NCBI RefSeq assembly: GCF_013030265.1
Contig: NZ_WPZQ01000008.1
Location: forward strand, 62,001 to 126,000
From: Ruegeria arenilitoris
GTDB lineage: Bacteria; Pseudomonadota; Alphaproteobacteria; Rhodobacterales; Rhodobacteraceae
Reading direction: 5' to 3'
Length of the DNA stretch: 64,000 bases
Of this stretch, positions 37,517 through 46,689 are shown in pieces. Each line of letters begins with the position of its first letter. The first letter of the stretch is position 1. Position numbers and translations under genes: made by a program. The notes under the pieces were generated by a model. The model was not told the origin of the DNA and searched no databases. It worked only from the letters and a program-made list of their open reading frames with translations.

Positions 37517-38964
37517 CAGCCTCTCCAGAATTGAACGGTAAAGATTGCATAAACGGCCAGCAGCTCAAGACGGCCTACCAGCATTCCGATTGTCAGCAGC
37601 CACTTTGCAGTGTCATTGAGATTGGCAAAGTTGCCTGCCGGACCAATCTGATCACCCAGACCCGGCCCCACATTGGCCAAAGCAGTCGCAGCGCCAGATA
37701 CCGATGTAATGAAATCCAGTCCCGTCAGCGCCAATGCCCAGGACAGGATGCCCATCGATAGCGCGAAGAACATAAAGAAGCTCATGACTGAGGTCAGAAC
37801 GTCAGGCCCGATTGTACGACCATCATACTGGGGCAGAAAAACACCATGTGGCGAACGGATTCTGCGGATCTGCGTTTTGATCGAAGCAAACAGCAACTGA
37901 TACCGGAAGACCTTGATGGAACAGGCGGTCGATCCCGCACATCCACCGATCAATCCGATCAGAAAGAACAGCATGATCGGAAAGCTGCCCCATCCCATAT
38001 AATCGACACTGGCATATCCGGTCCCCGAGATGATCGAGGTGATATTGAACAAGGATTCTCGGAAAGCCTGTTCCCAATGGTGCGGGAAGACCGATGTCAG
38101 GAACACTGACATGATCACGACGAGAACGACAATCGTCGCCAGAAAGGCACGTATCTGGCTGTCCTGCCAGAGGGAGTTGGTGTTGCCATTAGCGAATTGC
38201 ACATAGCGAACAAAAGGCAATGCAGCCAGGATCATAAAGATCGAAGCAGCGTATTCAGCGGGGCCAGAAAAAGTCCCGAACGAGGCATCGTAATTGGAAA
38301 ACCCACCCGTCGAAACGGTTGTGAACGCGTGCACCAGTGCATCGAAAAAGCTCATCCCCAGACCGGCATAAACCAGCACGCAAACAAAGGTCAGAAAAAC
38401 GTAGATCATCGATATCTGACCAGCGATCTCCTGCGCACGTGGCAGGATTTTCCCCATGGTTTCGAACCCTTCCGAGCGGAAGATCTGCATTCCACCCACC
38501 CGAAGCTCGGGCAGAAAAACCATGGCGACAACGATGATCCCGATACCGCCCAACCACTGCAGGATTCCGCGCCACAACAACAATCCGCGCGGTAGGCTAT
38601 CCAGCCCGGAAATGACGGTTGAGCCGGTTGTGGTCAGACCCGACATTGCCTCAAAATAGGCGTCAACGAACCTCAGCTCAGTTTCGCCGAATATGAAAGG
38701 GATCGAGCCGAACACTGGCAATGCCACCCAAACGCCCGAGGTCAGCAAAAAGGTCTGACGGATCGTCAGACCTTCGCCCACGCCGTTGGAACAACTGATG
38801 GCAAGCACAGTACCTGTCAGCAGGGTAATAACCGCACTTTCAAAGAATACATGCCATTCGCCACGGCCCTCGATCAGGTCCGCGAGCATAGGTAGCAGCA
38901 TGGTCGCCCCAAGAATGGCGACCAGCAGGCCAATCACATATCCAACCGGGCGAAGGTCCATCAT
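37516..38964 (-). CDS. trkH: TrkH/KtrB family potassium uptake protein
   Basis: A 482-residue membrane protein with four pore-loop repeats typical of Trk/Ktr K+ transporters, including MSGLTTTGSTVI, FTTVSTGGFS, ISGTGYAS and ALANVGPGLGD with the selectivity Gly residues. With a TrkA-type RCK subunit it takes up K+ using the proton motive force. It starts ATGATG; either Met may be used. It directly overlaps the downstream TPP enzyme by one base, which implies co-translation although no functional link is obvious. Confidence 0.93.
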   Translation of the reverse strand: MMDLRPVGYVIGLLVAILGATMLLPMLADLIEGRGEWHVFFESAVITLLTGTVLAISCSNGVGEGLTIRQTFLLTSGVWVALPVFGSIPFIFGETELRFVDAYFEAMSGLTTTGSTVISGLDSLPRGLLLWRGILQWLGGIGIIVVAMVFLPELRVGGMQIFRSEGFETMGKILPRAQEIAGQISMIYVFLTFVCVLVYAGLGMSFFDALVHAFTTVSTGGFSNYDASFGTFSGPAEYAASIFMILAALPFVRYVQFANGNTNSLWQDSQIRAFLATIVVLVVIMSVFLTSVFPHHWEQAFRESLFNITSIISGTGYASVDYMGWGSFPIMLFFLIGLIGGCAGSTACSIKVFRYQLLFASIKTQIRRIRSPHGVFLPQYDGRTIGPDVLTSVMSFFMFFALSMGILSWALALTGLDFITSVSGAATALANVGPGLGDQIGPAGNFANLNDTAKWLLTIGMLVGRLELLAVYAIFTVQFWRG

Positions 38965-39016
38965 GACGGGCAGCGTTGGCCCGCCTTCCCGATCATGTCA
39001 AGCAGATGATCGGGGA

Positions 39017-39724
39017 TTACTCGTCGCTTTTGTCAGATGTCCCCGGCATCACCGGCGGTTTTGAAGGCGCACGGGTCTTTCGGGTAGCAGTCTTGACCGT
39101 AGACGTTGTCGCCACGGCAGGCGCCTTTGCGGCTTGTTTGGGTGTGGTAGTTGGGGTTCTGCGCGTTCTAGCGGCTGGTTTGGCGACCTTTGGTTTTGGC
39201 TCGACCGCAGGTGTTTCTGTGACAGGCTTTGGCGTGACCTCGGGTTTCGGAGCGCTCGTTGCCTGAACCACCGCAGGTTTCGGCGCGTTGGCAGCGGGTT
39301 TCTCTTGGACCGAAGCAGCTTTGGATGCTGTGTTTGCTCTGGCAGCGGGCCTTGCTGCAGCACGTCCGCCCGTTGCGCGTGGTTTTGCTGGCGGTTTCGT
39401 CCGTACGCGCGGTTTAGGTTGCGGCTTAGCGATCGTTCCTGCTTCCGTAACAGTGACCTCAGCAGCTTTCGCCTTGGGTACGACTGGTTTCGCGGGATTG
39501 GCAGTGGCAACCGGTTTAACCGCTTTCCTTGCTGCTGGCTTGGCACGCTTTGGCGCAGGCGTCGGTGCCGAAGCTGCTTCGTGCAGGGCATTAATCGGAG
39601 CCATCGGGATTTCAAAGGCCGAGTGAGCCATGATCTGCATGATTTTCATCTGGTTGGCCATTGCATATCCGGCCAACCGAAAGGCTGCGGCTTGAAACTC
39701 AAGCTGCTGGGTAATCGGGTTCAT
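39017..39724 (-). CDS. Low-complexity Lys/Ala/Pro-rich, histone-H1-like protein with a short amphipathic N-terminus
   Basis: Of 235 residues, the first 45 are amphipathic and non-repetitive (QQLEFQAAAFRLAGYAMANQ, then MKIMQIMAHSAF), while about 50-225 is a basic tail of KPAA/KPV/RTKPP-type repeats like histone H1 or the PhaF DNA-binding tail. This recalls a phasin-like granule protein with a nucleoid-binding tail, but the N-terminus is too short for a full phasin domain. AGGAG lies 9 bases before the ATG. TGC-rich inverted repeats upstream would suit a PhaR-type regulator. Codon choice is repetitive, and the opposite strand is also open as a by-product. Confidence 0.7.
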   Translation of the reverse strand: MNPITQQLEFQAAAFRLAGYAMANQMKIMQIMAHSAFEIPMAPINALHEAASAPTPAPKRAKPAARKAVKPVATANPAKPVVPKAKAAEVTVTEAGTIAKPQPKPRVRTKPPAKPRATGGRAAARPAARANTASKAASVQEKPAANAPKPAVVQATSAPKPEVTPKPVTETPAVEPKPKVAKPAARTRRTPTTTPKQAAKAPAVATTSTVKTATRKTRAPSKPPVMPGTSDKSDE

Positions 39725-39886
39725 TACTTATTTCTCCTGTGAATGCCATGCAGCCAGGAAAAGAGTGTGAGGCGCCCTGCCCGCTCCGATTTCTCGGGCG
39801 GTGACTTTGGTATTGCAGTCCAAGGCGTCGCACGTCTCGGCTTCCTTTCGGGGCAGCACACCATATCAGGCGCTGGCATGCCGCAG

Positions 39887-39945
39887 CTGCATTCAGCAGC
39901 AGCCTAACCCGAAGCACATCGCAATTGCAGCATTATTCGCTGCAA
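39887..39945. promoter_or_regulatory. TGC-rich inverted repeats upstream of the histone-like/phasin-like gene
   Basis: TTGCAGC-ATTATTC-GCTGCAA (39925-39945) is a perfect 7-bp inverted repeat, and CTGC-ATTCA-GCAG (39887-39899) is a second. PhaR, the PHA-responsive repressor, is known to bind TGC-rich sites of the CTGC-N3/4-GCAG type. The spacing here is slightly different, so the match is suggestive only. The rest of the 281-bp gap (39725-40005) shows no gene. Confidence 0.45.
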
Positions 39946-40005
39946 TGCGGCAATAAAGCGCCGATTTGGAGATATGGTGCCCAATTGATCCGCTGGTACG
40001 CGCAA

Positions 40006-41109
40006 TCACCCAACATGGAACAGGGTGGTGAACAGCCTTGGGTCCAGACTTGCAGAGGCAAAAGTTGGACCCTCTGTCAGGATCGAAACAGCGTCGTGGC
40101 TATGCAGACTTTCCTGATGGCTTGCGATTACCCGGAAATCCCCGACATGATGATCGGCTAGCAGTTCGGCACAGAAAAGACGCGCGGCATCTTCGACAAA
40201 GATCGGATTGGCGGCGTTCAGCTCGGCAAAGGCCTGCTCGTCCTCACGCTTGACCATGACCTGAGTTTCGGTTGGTACGGCACGACGGCACAATGCGATC
40301 AGGTCTTCAAACCATAGACAATCAGCGTCGCAATCTACCACAACCGATATACGTGCAACCGATCGCTGCGAATGCGGCGTCGCCAATTGGCCGCGCATCG
40401 AACGTGCATGCTCACTAAGTTCCAACGAACATGGGCAGGTTGACGAATAAACATAGTCCAGATGCATGATCTTCTGGCGCACACCGTTCTGTTCAACCAG
40501 TTCCAGCGCGATATCGTAATACTGATAGCCTTCCAGCCCGGATCGCAGGCTTTTCACCCGGTCAGGATAGGAAAAGCGCATCTGAATCCGAGCATCAAAA
40601 CTGTCCAGATCAGTCATGTAGTCGCTCAGCGCCGCTTCCATAACCTCAAAGCTGAAAGTGCGTTCGGCATGTTTGTAGAATGAACGCATGATCCGGGACA
40701 TGTTGATGCCCTTCTTCTCAGCCTCCAGACTCACAGTGCCGGTAATCGAGGTCTCAAGCGTCAGATCTTCACCATGCTTACGGTGAAAACGGATCGGCAG
40801 TCGGAAGTTGGAAATACCGACATGCTGAATCTGCTGCTTGGCCCCACGGATCAAGCTGGACGGACCATTCTGCAGGTCCGGCAGTGTATCCCGGTAAGCT
40901 TCGGAGATTTGAAAGCCCTCGGGATATTCACGCGATAGCGAAGGATAGTTCACCGGCGCCAAGCCGGGCACCAGACGCGACACGGCCGGATCAAGCTGAC
41001 TGATCTCAGCGGCAGATGCAGACTGCGCCCATTGGCGCAGCACCTTAAGTGCAGCGGCTGCTTCGTCACGATCAGGTGTCTCGTCAATGTCGCGCGAGTG
41101 AATATTCAT
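40006..41109 (-). CDS. folE2: GTP cyclohydrolase FolE2 (type IB)
   Basis: The 367-residue enzyme makes dihydroneopterin triphosphate from GTP, the first step to folate and queuosine, and is the metal-flexible replacement for zinc-dependent FolE. Landmarks are the active Cys region YSSTCPCSLELSEHAR, the central RIMRSFYKHAERTFSFE segment, FEDLIALCRRAVPTETQVMVKREDEQAFAELNAANPIFVEDAAR and VIASHQESLHSHDAV. GAGGAA lies 9 bases before the ATG. In many bacteria it is zinc-limitation controlled by Zur, but I see no clear Zur box upstream. Confidence 0.95.
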   Translation of the reverse strand: MNIHSRDIDETPDRDEAAAALKVLRQWAQSASAAEISQLDPAVSRLVPGLAPVNYPSLSREYPEGFQISEAYRDTLPDLQNGPSSLIRGAKQQIQHVGISNFRLPIRFHRKHGEDLTLETSITGTVSLEAEKKGINMSRIMRSFYKHAERTFSFEVMEAALSDYMTDLDSFDARIQMRFSYPDRVKSLRSGLEGYQYYDIALELVEQNGVRQKIMHLDYVYSSTCPCSLELSEHARSMRGQLATPHSQRSVARISVVVDCDADCLWFEDLIALCRRAVPTETQVMVKREDEQAFAELNAANPIFVEDAARLFCAELLADHHVGDFRVIASHQESLHSHDAVSILTEGPTFASASLDPRLFTTLFHVG

Positions 41110-41386
41110 AGGCTGCGGTTCCTCGGTTGGTCGCCGGAATATATACGACTGCAGTTGTTTTTCCAGTCTAGCCTTGTACGCGCGGATTAGCAGGCCGGAT
41201 CAATAAAGAGTAGAGCAAAATCGTCACTTTCCGAGCGAATGCGCCACGTAACTAACAGTCAAGGACAGGATCGGTGGATACCCAAAGTCTGGCAACTTAA
41301 CCTTGTCGCAAACGGAACAGTATCGAACGCGCTCAGATTCTAGCATTTCTGAAAACATAAGCATCGCTGTCAACAAGGGGATAACA

Positions 41387-42169
41387 ATGCGCGATATTCT
41401 CGACCTCGACCGATTTCCCATCGACCGCCCAGGTAGTGCTGAGTGGAACAATCTTGTCGAAAACTGCCGCAATGACCTTGAGCAAGATGGTATGTTCAAT
41501 CTTGACGGCTTGATGCGCAGACAGATCGCGGCGCAGGCCGTTTCCGATATGGCACCCCGGTTCGAGAGCGAAGCGTTTCTGCATGAGCGTCGTCACAATA
41601 TCTATTTCAAAAAGATCGCCGATCTGCCCGAGGGCCATCCTGCCCTGCAGGAATTTCAAACTTCCAACCGGACGCTTTGCGCAGATCAGATCGACGGTTC
41701 CGCCTTGTTGCGTTTGTATGAATGGCCCGAATTTGCGCAGTTTCTGGCCGCGACGATGGGGAAACCCGCCCTGCATGTGATGGACGACCCGCTGGCGCGT
41801 GTGAACGTCATGTCGTATCAGGAAGGGCAAGCACTGAACTGGCATTTCGACCGCTCGGAATTTACCACGACGATGTTGCTGCAAGCCCCGGATCAGGGCG
41901 GAGGCTTTGAGTACCGCACAGATTTGCGCAGTGATACTGACCCAAACTATGACGGTGTTGCACAACTGCTGAGCGGTGGTGACGATCAAAGCAAGGTCAT
42001 AACGCTTAGCCCGGGCACGTTGAACGTGTTTAAGGGAAAGAACACCGCCCACCGGGTAACCCCGGTTGGTGGCGACAAAGCCCGCGTGATCGCTGTCTTT
42101 TCCTATTACGAAAACCCCGGCGTCACCTTTACCGAAGCCGAGCGGATCGGTTTTTACGGACGCGCCTGA
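41387..42169 (+). CDS. Fe(II)/2-oxoglutarate-dependent oxygenase of the HalD/BesD-like group
   Basis: A 260-residue protein with the jelly-roll iron site: His153-Phe-Asp155 in NWHFDRSEFTTTMLLQ, distal His222 in GKNTAHRVTPV and the 2-oxoglutarate-binding Arg233 in KARVIAVFSYYENPG. The overall sequence resembles the amino-acid halogenase group of BesD, but it keeps the carboxylate HxD, so it should hydroxylate rather than chlorinate. AAGGGG lies 6 bases before the ATG at 41387; a start at 41303 is not supported. The substrate (perhaps a free amino acid) is unknown. Confidence 0.85.
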   Translation: MRDILDLDRFPIDRPGSAEWNNLVENCRNDLEQDGMFNLDGLMRRQIAAQAVSDMAPRFESEAFLHERRHNIYFKKIADLPEGHPALQEFQTSNRTLCADQIDGSALLRLYEWPEFAQFLAATMGKPALHVMDDPLARVNVMSYQEGQALNWHFDRSEFTTTMLLQAPDQGGGFEYRTDLRSDTDPNYDGVAQLLSGGDDQSKVITLSPGTLNVFKGKNTAHRVTPVGGDKARVIAVFSYYENPGVTFTEAERIGFYGRA

Positions 42170-42179
42170 GGCAAATTCC

Positions 42180-42205
42180 CCCTGCAGCGGGTAAGCGCTG
42201 CAGGG
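42180..42205 (+). terminator. Hairpin terminator between the oxygenase and metZ
   Basis: CCCTGCAGCG, loop GGTAAG, CGCTGCAGGG, then TTGTCATTT. The T-tract is weak. The genes on either side are convergent. Confidence 0.65.
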
Positions 42206-42212
42206 TTGTCAT

Positions 42213-43403
42213 TTAGTGCTGAGAAGCTTCCAGCGCTTGTTGGATATCAGCCAGAAGATCCCCAGCATCTTCCAGACCAATCGAAAGACGGATCAGACCG
42301 GGTGTGATCCCCAGTTCGTCTTTCTGCTCATCACTCAGCCGCTGATGCGTGGTTGTGGCAGGATGCGTCGCGATTGATTTGGCATCCCCCAGGTTGTTCG
42401 AAATCACCGGAATGTTCATCGCATTCAGGAACGCAAAGGCCGCAGATTTTCCGCCCTTGATATCCAGCGACAAAACCGTGCCGCCCTTACCGCCCAACTG
42501 CGACTGGACCAGAGCATTTTGCGCATGCGTCTTGAGCCCCGGGTACAGGGTACGCTCCAGCGCGGGATGGCCTTCCAATGCTTCGGCGATCTGCTGCGCG
42601 GTCTCAGCCTGGGCGTTGACACGCAATGCGATGGTTTCCAGCCCCTTGAGCATGATCCATGCATTAAACGGGCTCAGCGCGCCACCTGTATGCTTCAGAT
42701 ACGGCTCAACAGTTCCGCGGATAAACTCCTTAGTTCCGATAATGACACCGCCCAGCGCTCGTCCCTGACCATCAATATGCTTGGTTGCGGAATAAACCAC
42801 CACATCTGCGCCCTGCTCAATCGCGCGGGAGAACACGGGCGTCGAGAATACATTGTCCACAACAACTGTTGCACCAACCGCATGCGCCAACTTGGATACG
42901 GCTGCGATATCAATCACTTCCAAAGTGGGGTTCGACATCGACTCGAAGAAAACAGCTTTGGTATCCGGACGAATGGCTGCCTGCCACTGCTCAAGATCAG
43001 TGCCATCTACAAAGGTGACCTCAACCCCATAGCGGGCCAGGATGTTTTCGAGAATATAAAGGCAAGAACCGAACAAGGCCTTGGCCGAAACAACATGATC
43101 GCCCGCCTTCAGCATGGAAGTCAGTGCACCATTGACCGCCGCCATACCAGATGCCGTGGCGAACGCATCCTCTCCGCCTTCCAGCGCGGCAATGCGTTGT
43201 TCGAACATTGAAACAGTGGGGTTGCCGTAACGGGCATAGATGAACTCGTCCGGGCCACATTCCAGAAACCGTGCCTCGGCCTGTTCAGCATTGTCGTAGA
43301 CAAAACCCTGCGTCAGGAAAATCGCCTCGCTCACCTCGTTGTACTGGCTGCGGCGAACGCCTCCATGGACGGCTTGGGTGCGTTTGTTCCAGTTCTCGCT
43401 CAT
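42213..43403 (-). CDS. metZ: O-succinylhomoserine sulfhydrylase
   Basis: The 396-residue PLP enzyme of the Cys/Met metabolism family makes homocysteine from O-succinylhomoserine and sulfide. Seen are TQAVHGGVRRSQYNEVSEAIFLTQGF, YARYGNPTV, ASGMAAVNGALTSMLKAGDHVV, ESMSNPTLEV and the PLP lysine in VVYSATKHIDGQGR. AAAGGA is just before the ATG at 43403; the longer reading to 43475 would run through the leader terminator. A SAM-II riboswitch and terminator upstream show repression by S-adenosylmethionine. Confidence 0.95.
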   Translation of the reverse strand: MSENWNKRTQAVHGGVRRSQYNEVSEAIFLTQGFVYDNAEQAEARFLECGPDEFIYARYGNPTVSMFEQRIAALEGGEDAFATASGMAAVNGALTSMLKAGDHVVSAKALFGSCLYILENILARYGVEVTFVDGTDLEQWQAAIRPDTKAVFFESMSNPTLEVIDIAAVSKLAHAVGATVVVDNVFSTPVFSRAIEQGADVVVYSATKHIDGQGRALGGVIIGTKEFIRGTVEPYLKHTGGALSPFNAWIMLKGLETIALRVNAQAETAQQIAEALEGHPALERTLYPGLKTHAQNALVQSQLGGKGGTVLSLDIKGGKSAAFAFLNAMNIPVISNNLGDAKSIATHPATTTHQRLSDEQKDELGITPGLIRLSIGLEDAGDLLADIQQALEASQH

Positions 43404-43433
43404 CTCATTCCTTTCAGCCTCCGGCAGAGGCAA

Positions 43434-43471
43434 ACAAAAAACCCCAGACGCGGCCAAGCGAAAGGGGTCTT
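43434..43471 (-). terminator. Leader terminator between SAM-II riboswitch and metZ
   Basis: On the reverse strand AAGACCCC (43471-43464) pairs with GGGGTTTT (43444-43437) and runs into a TTTTTTTGTTT tract. It lies 10 bp downstream of the riboswitch and 31 bp before the metZ ATG, so it can be the off-switch expression platform. Confidence 0.75.
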
Positions 43472-43480
43472 TCATCCTGA

Positions 43481-43533
43481 CCTTTTAGCGGTGTTGTTTA
43501 GCGTGGCCCGCAATCCGGTAACAAATCGCCACG
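43481..43533 (-). ncRNA. SAM-II riboswitch upstream of metZ
   Basis: The reverse strand reads CGTGGC-GATTTGTTACCGGATTGCGG-GCCACG followed by CTAAACAACACCGCTAAAAGG. This has the SAM-II layout: a short P1 stem (43528-43533 with 43502-43507), the conserved loop GATTTG...ACCGGATTGC, and the 3' GCTAAA segment that forms the pseudoknot. SAM-II is characteristic of alphaproteobacterial methionine genes. Bound SAM should favour the downstream terminator or block ribosome access. Confidence 0.88.
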
Positions 43534-43664
43534 AAGCTTCTGCGACGCAAATACGCCGGGCGTCCTTAGCAGTCAAGCCCGGCCGCAACCCTGTCACGCT
43601 TTCGTAACTCCCCCTTGCCGATTGCAGAGAAAACCGCATGATCCTTTCAATCTGAGGAGACACC

Positions 43665-44354
43665 ATGATCGATCTGTATTTCTGGCCCACGCCGAATGGC
43701 TGGAAAGTATCCATCGCATTGGAAGAGATGGAGCTTGCCTACACCACGCATCTGATCAACATCGGCAAGGGCGATCAGTTCGACCCCGACTTTCTTAAAA
43801 TCGCACCAAACAACCGAATGCCCGCCATTGTTGATCCGGATGGCCCTGACGGGGCACCGGTTTCGGTGTTCGAAAGCGGCGCAATTCTGATGTATCTCGC
43901 CCGCAAGACAGGGCGTTTTTACGGCAAGACCGAACGCGACCGCATCGCGGTCGAGGAATGGCTGATGTGGCAGATGGGCGGCGTTGGCCCGATGGCCGGT
44001 CAGGCACATCATTTTCTGAAATACGCACCTCAGCTGGATCCGCCACAGGACCTGCCCTACCCCAAAGACCGCTACCGTTCCGAGGTTGCCCGACTCTATG
44101 GGGTGCTGGATCGCCGACTGGCCGAAAACGAATATGTCGCCGGAGATTTCTATTCGATTGCCGACATGTCGATCTGGGGCTGGGCCAGCCTTTGGGAGGG
44201 CCAGCAGCAGGTGCTAGAGGACAAACCGCATTTCACCCGCTGGCTGGAAACAGTAAGCGCCCGCCCCGGAGTACAGGCCGGCCGTGCACTCCACGCCGAT
44301 CTGCGTGGCGATCATCGGGACAAACAATCGCAGGGGGTTTTGTTCAAGCGATAG
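43665..44354 (+). CDS. Glutathione S-transferase, YfcG/Ure2-like (Nu class)
   Basis: A 229-residue GST with the N-terminal thioredoxin-like domain (MIDLYFWPTPNGWKVSIALEEM, PNNRMPAIVDPDG, FESGAILMYLARK) and a C-terminal helical domain (FYSIADMSIWGW with the N-cap Asp). The TPNGWKV pattern is typical of YfcG-type proteins, which show disulfide-bond reductase activity with glutathione. GAGGAG lies upstream. It is divergent from metZ, across the riboswitch region. Confidence 0.92.
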   Translation: MIDLYFWPTPNGWKVSIALEEMELAYTTHLINIGKGDQFDPDFLKIAPNNRMPAIVDPDGPDGAPVSVFESGAILMYLARKTGRFYGKTERDRIAVEEWLMWQMGGVGPMAGQAHHFLKYAPQLDPPQDLPYPKDRYRSEVARLYGVLDRRLAENEYVAGDFYSIADMSIWGWASLWEGQQQVLEDKPHFTRWLETVSARPGVQAGRALHADLRGDHRDKQSQGVLFKR

Positions 44355-44506
44355 ATCATTCCGTGCGTCACGACCTCTCAGCACGCCCGCATCAGGGAAC
44401 TGTAGGGGTTGCCGGATCACGGCGATGTCTCACCAATGTTGCCTGATCCTTGATGATCTGCGTTAAAATGTGCCTGACCTCAGCGTTTTACCGTCAGGAG
44501 CACCAG

Positions 44507-45091
44507 ATGACCGGCCCCATTGAACCCAGAATCGACAGTGTCTCGGTTCCGCTCCCAAAAGACGCGGACCTTCCTTCAGAAGTGCTGCAGCGGCTGGAAA
44601 AACTGCCACCGCTGAACAATCTGAGAATGTTCGCGAATGTTCCCCAGTGTTTCGAACACATCACTGATCTGATTAACGCGCTTTTCAATCAGGGAACCAT
44701 AGACCCAACGCTGCGCGAATACATGTATCTGCGTATCGCCATAAAATACGGCCTTTATTACGAATACCGCCATAACCTCGGCTTTGCGAGGCAGCTTGGA
44801 ATGAGCAAGGTTGAAATCGACGCCCTGCATGTGGACGGGAAGGTTGATGGGCTTGATGAGATAGGCAACCTCGTATGTGCTGCGGCCGAGGAAATCACCG
44901 AAAACCTTAGAACCAGGGATGAAACGCTGCGCGCGCTGCTCGCGCATTTCGGCCGTGAGCAAACCAGCGAGATCATCTTGCTGGTGTCATGGTTCAACCT
45001 GCTGATCCGATACGTAGAGGCCACGCGGGTTCCCTGCGAGCAGGACATGGAAAATCTGACGTCGGGCGGGGGACCGTTGCGACTGGATTAG
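44507..45091 (+). CDS. Carboxymuconolactone decarboxylase (CMD)-like protein
   Basis: A 194-residue all-helical protein with the CMD/AhpD-fold core (EYMYLRIAIKYGLYYEYRHNLGFARQLGMS and later FNLLIRYVEATRVP). The CxxC pair of AhpD peroxidases is absent, although the E...H pattern (YEYRHN) is kept, so peroxidase activity is doubtful. AGGAG is 6 bases before the ATG at 44507. Physiological role unknown. Confidence 0.8.
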   Translation: MTGPIEPRIDSVSVPLPKDADLPSEVLQRLEKLPPLNNLRMFANVPQCFEHITDLINALFNQGTIDPTLREYMYLRIAIKYGLYYEYRHNLGFARQLGMSKVEIDALHVDGKVDGLDEIGNLVCAAAEEITENLRTRDETLRALLAHFGREQTSEIILLVSWFNLLIRYVEATRVPCEQDMENLTSGGGPLRLD

Positions 45092-45798
<707 letters not shown>

Positions 45799-45799
<1 letters not shown>

Positions 45800-46605
45800 T
45801 GCATTCCAAAGTGCCGCGCCTGCCCGTACACCTGAGGCTACGGCAGGTCCGCGGCGCTTTATTGGTGTTTTATCTGTGTCTGGCGGGGGCGAGCTTCGCC
45901 ACCGCCGCTGACACCATAACCTCAATAACCTCAGCCCGTTTTATCGAGCCAACTACACGCTATGCGCACGCGGTTCTAGGCGACGACATCGAGTATGGCG
46001 CGCTTGAAATCACGGTGACAAATTCAGCACCACAAGGGCTCTTGATCCAGCCAGTCTACAAACGCTCGGTTATAACCATAAAATTGCCGCTTGATCGCGT
46101 CTTCGAAGACCTCGAACCGCGCATCGCTGATGTGAACTTTGATGGCTTAGCTGAGGTTATCGTCGTCGAATCCAGCGTCCACACTGGCGCACAACTTGCA
46201 GTCTATGACTCATACGGGAATAAGATCGCCGCCACCCCCCATATCGGCACCCGGTTCCGCTGGCTTGCTCCGATCGGGGCCGCCGACTTGGACGGGGATG
46301 GTCATGTTGAGATTGCCTATATAGACCGCCCGCACCTGGCCAAAACCCTTCGCATCTGGCGCTACGCTGACGGTGATCTGCATGAGGTCACGTCCCTGAC
46401 GGGTCTCACCAATCACCGCATTGGCGAAGACTTCATCACCGGCGGTTTGCGAAACTGTGATGCGGGGCCAGAGCTTGTCGTTGTCGACTCCGACTGGCGC
46501 AACATCGTCGGTGTCCGCTTCGACAAGGGTTGGGTGCAGAGAACCCTCGCACCATTTTCATCCTCGGCCATGAAGCAGGTCCTGAGCTGTTCGTCAGGGC
46601 GCTGA
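45799..46605 (+). CDS. Exported FG-GAP/VCBS-repeat protein
   Basis: A 268-residue protein with a long signal peptide (basic region, then GALLVFYLCLAGASFATAAD) and beta-propeller-like FG-GAP repeats with calcium-type loops: IADVNFDGLAEVIVVES, AADLDGDGHVEIAYID and LRNCDAGPELVVVDSD. The first base overlaps the ferredoxin stop codon, so translation is coupled. Only about four blades are seen, fewer than a full seven-bladed propeller. Function is unknown; it likely acts in the periplasm. Confidence 0.8.
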
Positions 46606-46639
46606 AGCAACCCGCAATAGCGGATTGCTAAGCCCAAGG

Positions 46640-46673
46640 CCCTTGATCTTGCATCTTTGATGCAAGGTCAGGG
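46640..46673. repeat. Inverted repeat between convergent FG-GAP gene and purD
   Basis: CCCTTGATCTTGCATC and GATGCAAGGTCAGGG flank a TTT loop with one mismatch/bulge. It lies between two convergent genes and could act as a weak terminator, but there is no T-tract. Confidence 0.5.
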
Positions 46674-46689
46674 CGCGGGAGCGCTCAGA

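Noticed and set aside
39134..39742. A 202-codon frame opposite the histone-like gene (Phe/Cys/Gly-rich)
   Set aside because: It is the reverse complement of Lys/Ala/Pro repeat codons and has no independent start signal.
41110..41386. A Zur box for folE2 in the divergent intergenic region
   Set aside because: I found no convincing GTTATA...TATAAC-type palindrome; the AT-rich ATATATA stretch alone is not enough.
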